Shown: positions 8,601 through 14,931 of the stretch, piece by piece | How the letters are laid out: each line of letters opens with the position of its first letter | Numbering within the stretch: position 1 is the stretch's first letter | Program-made: the position numbers and the translations under genes | Source: JAGLQA01 sp023135565 | GTDB taxonomy: Bacteria > Acidobacteriota > Aminicenantia > UBA2199 | DNA length: 24,047 nucleotides | Reading direction: 5' to 3' | Assembly (NCBI GenBank): GCA_030639305.1 | Contig: DAOWCY010000109.1 | Location: 1 to 24,047 of the forward strand | The notes under the pieces: model-generated | Databases searched by the model: none | What the model saw: the letters and a program-made list of their open reading frames with translations, nothing else | Told to the model about the DNA's origin: nothing

Positions 8601-9036
8601 GGAAAAACAGATAAAAGACACCCGCAAGCTCATCAAAACGGTCAGGGAATACGCCATGGGAACACGCTCCCCAAAGACCAGGAACGTAATGAAAGCCTGC
8701 CGCGAGTTAGATAAAAAGCTGCAGGAATTGGCGGAAAAGATCACTCCTGAACCCAAAAAGCAGGGGATTTCCGACCGTTCGGAAGGGCTGAACCGCCAGG
8801 TGCGGATGGTGCAGTATGGTTTCAGCAGGTCTTATTTACCTGCCACCCAGGCGGTGAAAGTCAAGTATGAAAAGATGAAAGTCGAAGTTAATACTTTCTT
8901 GAAAGAACTGAACGCTTTTTATGAAACAGAAGTGGCCGGTTTTGAGAAGACTGTTAAGGAATCGGGATTTTCGCTTTTTAAACCTTTCAAGCCCATAAAA
9001 ATAGAAGATAAAGGGGGCGGCGCCCCCAGCCTATGA
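5698..9036 (+). CDS. Secreted Asp-box (VPS10/sortilin-like) propeller protein
   Basis: Exported protein of 1112 residues, often annotated as VPS10 domain-containing or glycosyl hydrolase. Eleven Asp-box-like motifs (S/T-x-D-x-G-x-T-W) mark beta-propeller blades: SLDGGITW (about 95), SLDGGKTW (150), TLDGGKTW (202), TVDGGENW (260), SENGGFNW, SEDGGKTF, SNDRGKSW, SKDKGSTW, TRDNGKNW, TADFGKTW and SLNGGKEW (710). A charged stretch near 820-850, a beta-sandwich (about 860-940; GFNRIYWDLRHEAP, LPGTYTVKIKYHDREMSRTFEV) and a helical, coiled-coil-like tail (940-1095) follow. I see no catalytic residues, so binding or scaffolding is as likely as hydrolysis. The start is uncertain. TTG 5698 has AGGAGG 5 bases upstream, but the signal peptide proper begins at ATG 5767 (MSTKKLTVLFMCLVFVFAANHSFG). 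The codons between carry a GC palindrome element. The same element encodes the last residues GGGAPSL and the stop. Confidence 0.88.
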   Translation: MKIFSKWGRRPQPMRGLGITSPAMSTKKLTVLFMCLVFVFAANHSFGKVDAGIFAELKARSIGPANMSGRISSVAAAYSDRNLIYAGTATGGVWKSLDGGITWKPVFDDQSCSSIGAVAIYRKNPNIVWVGTGEPLPRNSCGVGRGVFKSLDGGKTWLNLGLEKTEKISAVLLHPDNPDVAYVAAMGATWGENPERGVFKTLDGGKTWKKILYVDQKTGAAELAMAPGNPNKLIAGMWQHRRWPWFFTSGGPGSGLYITVDGGENWKKLSAEDGLPKGDLGRIGVAFATNRAQVVYALVEAKKNVLLRSENGGFNWKTVNKDDGVHGRPFYYSRIWVNPRNENILYLPQSRLRYSEDGGKTFSELASRGQAHADFHAMWIHPDGEYLVVGNDGGIVISNDRGKSWRFAENLPLGQFYHVSFDMEIPYNVYGGLQDNGSWRGPAYTLVERRLYDYGWKTLGGGDGFDTEPDPEDSMCGYGMSQGGRLYYYNVGTGISRTIVPTESDVKHRYNWNAGFAVDPFAPATIYLGSQFVHRSKDKGSTWEIISPDLTTNDPEKQKQAESGGLTLDVTNAENHTSILCISPSPVKKGIIWVSTDDGNVQLTRDNGKNWEPVSANINKGKKRDRRVPAGTFAPHVEASRFDAGAAFVVFDDHRRSNWTTYVYATADFGKTWKSLTTPEIDGFAHVIRQDPVAKDLLFMGTEFGLFVSLNGGKEWLKWTHGLPTAPVRDVVIHPREFDLIIGTHGRSVYIVDDISPLRGLSTEILKKKLHLFKVHDTYHFRRGRISSYSSPGDGAFTGENKQMGACFTYYLIPSKKEKKELSEEDEERTRRREMMRSRMASMGGRYPGMGGAAGKTDVQVTILDAGGEKIRTINGTEKKGFNRIYWDLRHEAPKSSSRSSSPWRRFRGGLTALPGTYTVKIKYHDREMSRTFEVKNDPRLDIDTEVLKKNFQLAKGVQGISAALNKAEKQIKDTRKLIKTVREYAMGTRSPKTRNVMKACRELDKKLQELAEKITPEPKKQGISDRSEGLNRQVRMVQYGFSRSYLPATQAVKVKYEKMKVEVNTFLKELNAFYETEVAGFEKTVKESGFSLFKPFKPIKIEDKGGGAPSL
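5717..5740 (+). repeat. GC palindrome element between Shine-Dalgarno and signal peptide
   Basis: GGGGGCG-GCGCCCCC palindrome followed by AACCTATGA. It matches 9013-9036 at 23 of 24 positions. Here it is read through in a different frame as WGRRPQPM, ahead of the signal peptide at 5767. Confidence 0.75.
9013..9036 (+). repeat. GC palindrome element supplying the last codons and stop
   Basis: Second near-identical copy of the 5717-5740 element, 3.3 kb downstream. Its final TGA is the stop codon of the propeller gene, and its other codons encode GGGAPSL. Confidence 0.75.
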
Positions 9037-9102
9037 ACGTGGGCGAAACGATTTCTTCACGTTTAGAAAATCTTCGCGATAAAATATAACTTTATAAAAG
9101 AG

Positions 9103-9132
9103 GCCGGGTTTCCTTAGAAGCCCGGCTTTTTT
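9103..9132 (+). terminator. Rho-independent terminator of the propeller gene
   Basis: Ten-pair stem GCCGGGTTTC (9103-9112) / GAAGCCCGGC (9117-9126) with one G-T pair and loop CTTA, followed directly by six T. Confidence 0.92.
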
Positions 9133-9236
9133 GTTTTAGAGGTGTTTTTTTTTGTGGCAGATATAGTTCTTAGCAATAAAAAAAAATTCTCCCGGAGAAG
9201 CAGGAGATTTAATATTTACTTTCTTTGACTTTTCCC

Positions 9237-9265
9237 TTGATTTTTTTAACCGGGTGTGTTATTTT
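9237..9265 (+). promoter_or_regulatory. Candidate promoter for the 132-residue protein and sensor
   Basis: TTGATT (9237-9242), a 17-base spacer and TATTTT (9260-9265) in an AT-rich stretch between a strong terminator and the next gene. The setting makes a promoter likely; the exact boxes are less sure. Confidence 0.35.
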
Positions 9266-9315
9266 TTTGGATGTCCTATTATTTAGGATTAAAAATACAA
9301 ATTTAGGAGAAAAAA

Positions 9316-9714
9316 ATGCCCGAAACAAATTTTACTCTAAAAGCAAAAAACAACTTTAAAAGAAACAGTGAAGTAACCGTCGAATTTGGTGAATATAAAG
9401 TACACCCTGGTGATTTTGTCAGCGATGCATACTCATACAAAAACTTAAGTCTTAAGGTAATCTCAGGAAAGCCTAACTCCTTTCCAAACACAATGTATGT
9501 AAAATATCCGACAAATATCTATTCTATCGAACCAGGGGAAAACTGCACCCTTTCTGACCCAATCGATGCTGGAGATCCTGACTGTACGGACTGTGTTAAA
9601 CAAACGATTACAATGACAGATACGTCCAAAAGTTATTTCACAATGAATTCCACAATCCTGTTGTCATCTTCTTCGGCCGGCGACCCCGTAGAGATAGGCC
9701 CCGACGACCTATAA
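9316..9714 (+). CDS. Hypothetical 132-residue protein upstream of hybrid sensor
   Basis: Unrecognised protein. AGGAG (9305-9309) lies 6 bases before the ATG, which supports real translation. There is no signal peptide or membrane segment. The sequence is polar and beta-rich (FTLKAKNNFKRNSEVTVEFGEYKVHPGDFV; KNLSLKVISGKPNSFPNTMYVKY). It has three Cys in a short stretch (ENCTLSDPIDAGDPDCTDCVKQ, about 76-97) and ends in an acidic tail, VEIGPDDL. Its base composition is more AT-rich than the flanking long genes. It ends 47 bases before the hybrid sensor and no terminator lies between, so the two are probably cotranscribed. In general style (short, AT-rich, leaderless beta-rich) it resembles the 166-residue protein at 23367, but I see no clear sequence similarity. 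Confidence 0.7.
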   Translation: MPETNFTLKAKNNFKRNSEVTVEFGEYKVHPGDFVSDAYSYKNLSLKVISGKPNSFPNTMYVKYPTNIYSIEPGENCTLSDPIDAGDPDCTDCVKQTITMTDTSKSYFTMNSTILLSSSSAGDPVEIGPDDL

Positions 9715-9761
9715 ATAGGTAAGCCCGCTTTCCCGGCAGACAGGAGGAAAACATCATCGGC

Positions 9762-12700
9762 ATGATTGCTCCTTTAAAACGATTCTTAGATTTAAAAACA
9801 TTTCTTGTTGTCTCGTTTTTTTTACTAAATTCCATACCCGGGACGTTTTTGTTTTTAGGCGCTGAAACCACTGGCAGCACCGGTAATGGCGGTTTCAAAT
9901 ATCTACAAAACTACAGCCCGCAAACCTACATTTCATCTCCGCAAAACTGGGCCATAGCCCAGGGTAAAAATGGAATCATCTATGTGGCCAACCAGGGGAA
10001 CTTGCTCGAATTCGACGGTACTTCCTGGCGGCTCATCGAAGTGCCGAACCGCACAGTTCGTTCCATCGCCCGGTCCGGCAGCGGTACTATCTATGTGGGT
10101 GGAATAAACGAGATCGGCTTCTTAACCCCCGACGCAAAAGGCTCTTTACTATACGAATCATTAACCCCCCATTTAGACAACGACAAAAAAAACTTCGGCC
10201 GTGTCTGGAAAACCCATGCCGCCGAGGGAGTAATATACTTCTATACGGCAAATTTCCTGTTCCGCTGGAATCCCCATACCGCCAGGATGAAGGTATGGCA
10301 GCCCCGGGAAAAACGGTTTAATGCCGCCTTTACCTGTAACGGAAAATATTTTATCCACCAGAGAAAATTGGGCCTTAAACGATTAGTAGGCGACTCTTTA
10401 GAATTTATCCGCGGGCCGGAAAAATTCGCGGCTGTAAAAATTTTTTTTATGGCTCCATACGATAATGAAAAACTGCTGATCGGAACCCTATTGAATGGGC
10501 TCTACCTTTATGACGGGAATAAAGCCGAACCTTTCCAAACCGGTGCCGATGCTTACTTGAAGGAAAAACAATTGTATCACGGTATCCGCCTCTTCGGCGG
10601 TGATTTCGCCCTATGTACACGCAGGGGAGGTCTTGTTATCATCGATTCCCGGGGCAGGTTAAAAAGGATTTTTAACAAAGCCCGCGGCCTGCGTGACGAT
10701 AATGTAAAACATGTTTTCCAGGACTCCAGCCGGAACTTGTGGCTGGCCTTAAATAACGGTATCTCGAAAATCGAATATGCTTCTCCCTTTTCATTCTATG
10801 ACCAAAGATCGAATTTAACCGGGCTCGTTTTATCGGTCATCAGGCATGGTACCGGGCAAGACTTATATGCAGGCACTACCGGCGGCTTATATTATCTTAC
10901 TTCCCGGGGCAAATTCCGCCTCATCCCGGGCATGTCCAGCGCGGCGTGCCAGCGCTTACTCTCTTACGGCGGATATCTCCTTGCAGCCACTGACAACGGT
11001 ATTTTCCAACTTGAAACCGGGCCTCTATCCCCAGCGGGCCGGAGCGCCGGGAACATCACAAACAACAAGAAAATTAAAAGGCTTACCGCTGTACCTGCTT
11101 ATTTTTTATCTCTCTCTCAAAAAGACAAAAACCGGGTATGGGTAGGTACGCGGCAGGGATTGATTTCATTATACCTGCACGGCAGCCTGTGGGTAGTAGA
11201 GCATACATTTGAGAACATCGATGAGGACATCAAAAACCTAACGGAAGACAAAAACGGCAGTTTGTGGTTGGGCACCAGGACAGCAGGCGCTGTAAAAGTC
11301 AACTTCCCGGAGGCTGGAAAAATAACCGGCGCTCGAATCAGCCGTTATGGCACAGATCACGGGCTTCCCGAAAAAGAGGTAAGGATTTTCAAAATGACGG
11401 GCCGGGTCATATTTGCCACGAAAACAGGTTTATACCGTTTCGATCGGGAAAAGCAGGCTTTTTTCCCCGACCCGATTTTAGGCAGCGAATTCGCGGGCGG
11501 CTCGAAGGGTGTCTTCCGCCTAATAGAAGACGGCAATAAAAACATCTGGTTCAATTCCAAAAATAGGAACATACAGGCAGTCCCAAGGGAGGACGGCGGT
11601 TTTGTTCTTTTAAAGAAACCTTTTCTCAGGCTCCCCGAAGGCCAGGTAAACGAAATATATCCTGACCCAAACGGTCGATTGACCTGGTTCGCCGGTAATG
11701 AAGGCTTGATCCGGTACGATTCAAATAATCAAAAAACCTACGATCTTGCTTTTCAAACCCTTATCCGGGAAGTAGTAGTAAATGGAATGCCCCTGATTTA
11801 TGATGCCGAAGAAGCCAAATATAAAACAAGTAAAAACGGTTACTGGAAAGATAAATTTCCTGTATTTCCCTATAAAGACAGGAATCTTCGTTTCGAGTTT
11901 GCCGCCCCTTTCTTCGAAGCGGAGTCGCGCACTGAGTACAGCTATTACCTGGAAGGGTACGAAAACGATTGGTGCGAATGGAAGGAAGAAACCTGGAGGC
12001 ACTACACCAACCTGGGTGCCGGCCTGTACACCTTCCGGCTGAAAGCCAGAAACATATACGAAACCATTAGCCGGGAAGATAGTTTCAAATTCAGGGTGCT
12101 GCCCCCCTGGTATCGAACGATTTGGGCTTATTTTATTTATGCGATTTTTTTCTTTTTCAGCGTTTATTTTATCGTTAAATGGCGTTCCTGGAAACTCCTG
12201 CGGGGAAAGAAACAATTGGAACAGGTCGTAAAAGACAGGACTAAGGAAATAGGAAGTAAAAATATACAACTGCAAGAACAAACCGTCCAATTGCAAGAAC
12301 AATCCAAAAAACTCAAAGAGATGGATAAGACCAAATCCCAGTTTTTTGCCAACATCTCCCATGAGTTCCGCACGCCTCTCACTTTGATTATGGGGCCCTT
12401 AGAACAGGAGCTGGAAAAGCCCCGGGATGAAAAATCCGGAGAAAACATCAACCTGGCCCTGCGCAGTTCCCGCCGCCTGCTCAAGCTGATCAACCAACTG
12501 CTGGACCTGTCGAAATTGGAAAGCGGCAGGATGCAGTTACAAGCCGCACTGCAGGACATTGTCCCCTTTTTAAAAGGATTGGTATATTCTTTCGAGTCCT
12601 TGAGCGAACAGAAGGAATTGGAATTAACTTTCCGGCCGGAACAGGAAAATATTCCACTCTATTATGATGCTGAAAAATTAGAGAAAGTGTTTGTTAACCT

Positions 12701-13994
12701 GGTAGCTAATGCCATCAAGTTTACCCCTACCGGGGGAAAAATCACCGTAACAGCGGCGAAGCGCCCGGCAGAAGAAAATTATCCCAACGGGTACTTAGAA
12801 ATAAAGGTTCGCGATACGGGCATCGGTATACCCGGTGAGGATATGGCTTATGTGTTCGACCGCTTCTACCAGGCCGGCAAATCAACCGCACGGCAGCGAA
12901 AAGGCACGGGCATCGGCCTGGCGTTAGCCAAAGAACTGGTAGAACTTCACCATGGAGAGATCGCCGTGCACAGCCGGGAAGGAGAAGGCAGCGAGTTTAT
13001 CATTCACCTCCTTTTGGGAGGCGCTCATATTAAACCCGAAGATATAACCGCGGATCCCCACCCTACCTCCGGCGTTAAGGGGGGAGGAGGTGAAACCTGC
13101 GGTATTCCGCACCTCCGCAAGTCGGCACCCCCCTTACCCCCCCAAAAAACTTTTGTCGATTTCGAGGGAGAGGAGATTGAAGAAGAAAAAAAAGAGACCG
13201 GCGCGGAAGAATTAGAAACGGAAGAACAGGAAAAAGATGTCATCCTGGTGGTTGAAGATAATCCCGATGTGCGCAAGTTCATCCGCGGCCCCCTAACACC
13301 TCATTACAAAGTGATGGAAGCCGCGGACGGCAAAGAAGGCATCGAAAAAGCCAGGAAAATCATCCCGGACCTTATCGTCAGCGACGTCATGATGCCCGAA
13401 GTGGACGGCTACCAATTGTGCGATACATTAAAAAAAGATGTCAAAACCAGCCATGTTCCCATTATCCTGTTAACCGCCAAAGCCTCGGACGAAAGCAAAC
13501 TCCAGGGTCTGCAAACCGGGGCCGACGACTATATCACCAAACCTTTTAACACTCAAATACTGCTCACCCGCATCAAAAACCTCATCGACCTGCGCCGCGG
13601 CCTGCAAGAAAAAATACAGCGTGATTTAGTCTTGCAGCCCACGGAAATCGCCGTTTCTTCTGTGGATCAAGGATTTATGAAAGAATTAAAAAAGGCCATC
13701 GAAAAAAATATATCCGCAGAGGAATTCGGTGTAGATGAACTGGCAAAGACCCTGTACATGAGCCGCGCCACAGTGAACCGCAAAATACGTGCCATCACCG
13801 GTGAATCTACCAACCGTTTCATCCAGTCCTATCGCCTCAAGCGGGCTGCTCAACTGCTGAAAGAAAATTTCGGCAACGTCACCGAAGTCTCCTTCGAGGT
13901 GGGTTTTTCCAGTTCCGCTTACTTCAGCAAATGTTTCAAGGAGAAATTCCACCAGGCGCCCCACGACTTCCAGGCAGCGGAAGCTGAGAGATAA
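9762..13994 (+). CDS. Hybrid two-component system: periplasmic propeller, kinase, receiver, AraC HTH
   Basis: One-protein signalling system of 1410 residues. An N-terminal export signal (about 1-34) leads a Reg_prop beta-propeller (about 40-690; motifs such as DSSRNLWLALNNGISKIEY and EDKNGSLWLGTRTAGAVKV). A Y_Y_Y domain (about 690-785; YSYYLEGYENDWCEWKEE) and a membrane segment (788-810) follow. A coiled coil leads to HisKA with His867 in ANISHEFRTPLT, HATPase_c (NLVANAIKF near 978; GTGIGLALAKELV), a receiver (1159-1272) with Asp1208 and Lys1260, and an AraC-type HTH (about 1305-1408; MSRATVNRKIRAITG, GFSSSAYFSKCFKEKF). Family members sense breakdown products of polymers outside the cytoplasmic membrane and activate nearby uptake or degradation genes. 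The linker between HATPase_c and receiver carries what looks like an in-frame repeat insertion. AGGAGG is 14 bases before the ATG, a long spacing. Confidence 0.95.
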   Translation: MIAPLKRFLDLKTFLVVSFFLLNSIPGTFLFLGAETTGSTGNGGFKYLQNYSPQTYISSPQNWAIAQGKNGIIYVANQGNLLEFDGTSWRLIEVPNRTVRSIARSGSGTIYVGGINEIGFLTPDAKGSLLYESLTPHLDNDKKNFGRVWKTHAAEGVIYFYTANFLFRWNPHTARMKVWQPREKRFNAAFTCNGKYFIHQRKLGLKRLVGDSLEFIRGPEKFAAVKIFFMAPYDNEKLLIGTLLNGLYLYDGNKAEPFQTGADAYLKEKQLYHGIRLFGGDFALCTRRGGLVIIDSRGRLKRIFNKARGLRDDNVKHVFQDSSRNLWLALNNGISKIEYASPFSFYDQRSNLTGLVLSVIRHGTGQDLYAGTTGGLYYLTSRGKFRLIPGMSSAACQRLLSYGGYLLAATDNGIFQLETGPLSPAGRSAGNITNNKKIKRLTAVPAYFLSLSQKDKNRVWVGTRQGLISLYLHGSLWVVEHTFENIDEDIKNLTEDKNGSLWLGTRTAGAVKVNFPEAGKITGARISRYGTDHGLPEKEVRIFKMTGRVIFATKTGLYRFDREKQAFFPDPILGSEFAGGSKGVFRLIEDGNKNIWFNSKNRNIQAVPREDGGFVLLKKPFLRLPEGQVNEIYPDPNGRLTWFAGNEGLIRYDSNNQKTYDLAFQTLIREVVVNGMPLIYDAEEAKYKTSKNGYWKDKFPVFPYKDRNLRFEFAAPFFEAESRTEYSYYLEGYENDWCEWKEETWRHYTNLGAGLYTFRLKARNIYETISREDSFKFRVLPPWYRTIWAYFIYAIFFFFSVYFIVKWRSWKLLRGKKQLEQVVKDRTKEIGSKNIQLQEQTVQLQEQSKKLKEMDKTKSQFFANISHEFRTPLTLIMGPLEQELEKPRDEKSGENINLALRSSRRLLKLINQLLDLSKLESGRMQLQAALQDIVPFLKGLVYSFESLSEQKELELTFRPEQENIPLYYDAEKLEKVFVNLVANAIKFTPTGGKITVTAAKRPAEENYPNGYLEIKVRDTGIGIPGEDMAYVFDRFYQAGKSTARQRKGTGIGLALAKELVELHHGEIAVHSREGEGSEFIIHLLLGGAHIKPEDITADPHPTSGVKGGGGETCGIPHLRKSAPPLPPQKTFVDFEGEEIEEEKKETGAEELETEEQEKDVILVVEDNPDVRKFIRGPLTPHYKVMEAADGKEGIEKARKIIPDLIVSDVMMPEVDGYQLCDTLKKDVKTSHVPIILLTAKASDESKLQGLQTGADDYITKPFNTQILLTRIKNLIDLRRGLQEKIQRDLVLQPTEIAVSSVDQGFMKELKKAIEKNISAEEFGVDELAKTLYMSRATVNRKIRAITGESTNRFIQSYRLKRAAQLLKENFGNVTEVSFEVGFSSSAYFSKCFKEKFHQAPHDFQAAEAER
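13075..13136. repeat. Nested palindromic element inside the sensor-kinase linker
   Basis: Three nested inverted repeats: TAAGGGGGG (13076-13084) / CCCCCCTTA (13128-13136); GGAGGTG (13086-13092) / CACCTCC (13110-13116); and GCGG-TATT-CCGC (13099-13110). The right flank continues as CCCCAAAAAACTTTTG, which resembles the reverse of the AAAAGTTTTTGGGG part of the intergenic repeats at 14076 and 16290. It is translated in frame as roughly residues 1105-1126 of the sensor (SGVKGGGGETCGIPHLRKSA). Confidence 0.65.
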
Positions 13995-13998
13995 ATTT

Positions 13999-14105
13999 GC
14001 GGACGGCTTATAGGGCGCCTGCGGCGTAGGGAACCGATGATGTGCGTTTTTTGTGCTAAAAGCGTATCGTTTATTAAAAGTTTTTGGGGCCACCGGAGGC
14101 AGGGA
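13999..14105. repeat. Intergenic repeat region between hybrid sensor and cysC
   Basis: Just after the sensor stop lies a GC-rich near-palindrome (GGGCGCCTGCGGCG, about 14014-14027) and AACCGATGA, a variant of the AACCTATGA tail seen elsewhere. Then AGCGTATCGTTTATTAAAAGTTTTTGG and a GCCACCGGAGGCA tail match the pattern at 2012-2094. No gene is supported; the open frame 14037-14231 spans the repeat. Confidence 0.45.
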
Positions 14106-14185
14106 TACCTGAGCCCCTCAGAGTTCTCGAATGCCCGTTTGCTGAGTGCTGGATGCCGAAAACTGAACACTTACAAAAATAGGGG

Positions 14186-14214
14186 TTGCTTTTTAGGGCT
14201 TAATCTGGTATCTT
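14186..14214 (+). promoter_or_regulatory. Candidate promoter for cysC
   Basis: TTGCTT (14186-14191), 17-base spacer, TATCTT (14209-14214), 40 bases upstream of the cysC ATG. Confidence 0.3.
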
Positions 14215-14253
14215 ATAGCCTCGATTTTTAATAATCAGACCGGAGGTTCAAAA

Positions 14254-14859
14254 ATGAACGAACAAAAAGCGACTAATGTCGTGTGGCATGAACACTTAGT
14301 GAAAAAAGAAGATAGAGAAAAACTGCTCAACCAGAAAGGCGTTGTACTCTGGTTTACCGGGCTTTCCGCCTGTGGAAAATCCACGGTTGCTAATGAAGTG
14401 GCCTTTCAACTGCATAAGCAGGGCAAACTGACTTATGTGCTGGACGGTGATAATATCAGGCATGGACTGAATAAAAATCTCGGTTTTTCTCCTGGAGACA
14501 GGGGAGAAAATATCCGCAGGATTTCCGAAGTAGCCAATCTTTTTGCCGATTCCGGGGTAGTGGCGACAACCGCATTTATTTCTCCTTACCGCAAGGACAG
14601 GGATTTTTGCCGCAGTCTCGTTGGCGACGGCAAGTTCGTGGAAATATTTGTCAAAGCGTCTATCGACACCTGTGAAGCAAGAGACCCCAAAGGACTCTAT
14701 AAAAAAGCCAAAAGCGGCGAAATCAAAGAATTTACCGGCATTTCCGCTCCTTACGAAGAACCTCTCAAGCCTGAGATCGTTTTAGATTCCGATAAATTAG
14801 GCATCGAAGAAGAGGTCAAAGTAGTCATAGATTACCTGAAAGAGAAAAAAATTATTTAG
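14254..14859 (+). CDS. cysC: Adenylylsulfate (APS) kinase
   Basis: Cytoplasmic kinase that phosphorylates adenylylsulfate with ATP to give PAPS. It has 201 residues, the normal family length. Seen: P-loop GLSACGKST (36-44), DGDNIRHGLNKNLGFSPGDRGENIRR (substrate site), phospho-acceptor Ser110 in FISPYRKDRD (Ser109 in E. coli), the FVKASIDTCEARDPKGLYKKA segment and GISAPYEEPLKPEIVLD. The P-loop is slightly unusual: AC replaces the common GA or GS. GGAGG lies 7 bases before the ATG. No ATP sulfurylase, PAPS reductase or sulfotransferase gene is in the window, so whether PAPS goes to assimilation or to sulfation is unknown. A GC hairpin followed by T lies after the stop. Confidence 0.96.
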   Translation: MNEQKATNVVWHEHLVKKEDREKLLNQKGVVLWFTGLSACGKSTVANEVAFQLHKQGKLTYVLDGDNIRHGLNKNLGFSPGDRGENIRRISEVANLFADSGVVATTAFISPYRKDRDFCRSLVGDGKFVEIFVKASIDTCEARDPKGLYKKAKSGEIKEFTGISAPYEEPLKPEIVLDSDKLGIEEEVKVVIDYLKEKKII

Positions 14860-14885
14860 GTTCTTAACAGGCCCATTTTGGGCCA

Positions 14886-14904
14886 GGGGTGCCGCCCCCT
14901 TTTT
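14886..14904 (+). terminator. Weak terminator or GC palindrome after cysC
   Basis: GGGG-TGCCG-CCCC hairpin followed by CTTTTT. It is preceded by a second hairpin, GGCCCA-TTT-TGGGCC (14870-14884). On the minus strand the segment is a loose relative of the GC palindrome elements (GGGGGCGGC start shared), so it may have both origins. Confidence 0.35.
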
Positions 14905-14931
14905 GTAAAAATAGCTCAAAGAGTTGTCAAA

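Noticed and set aside
11721..12362. 213-codon minus-strand frame within the hybrid sensor
   Set aside because: It is antisense to the Y_Y_Y, membrane and coiled-coil region; its hydrophobic look is a mirror of those codons.
14037..14231. 64-codon frame between the hybrid sensor and cysC
   Set aside because: It consists of intergenic repeat sequence and lacks a ribosome binding site.
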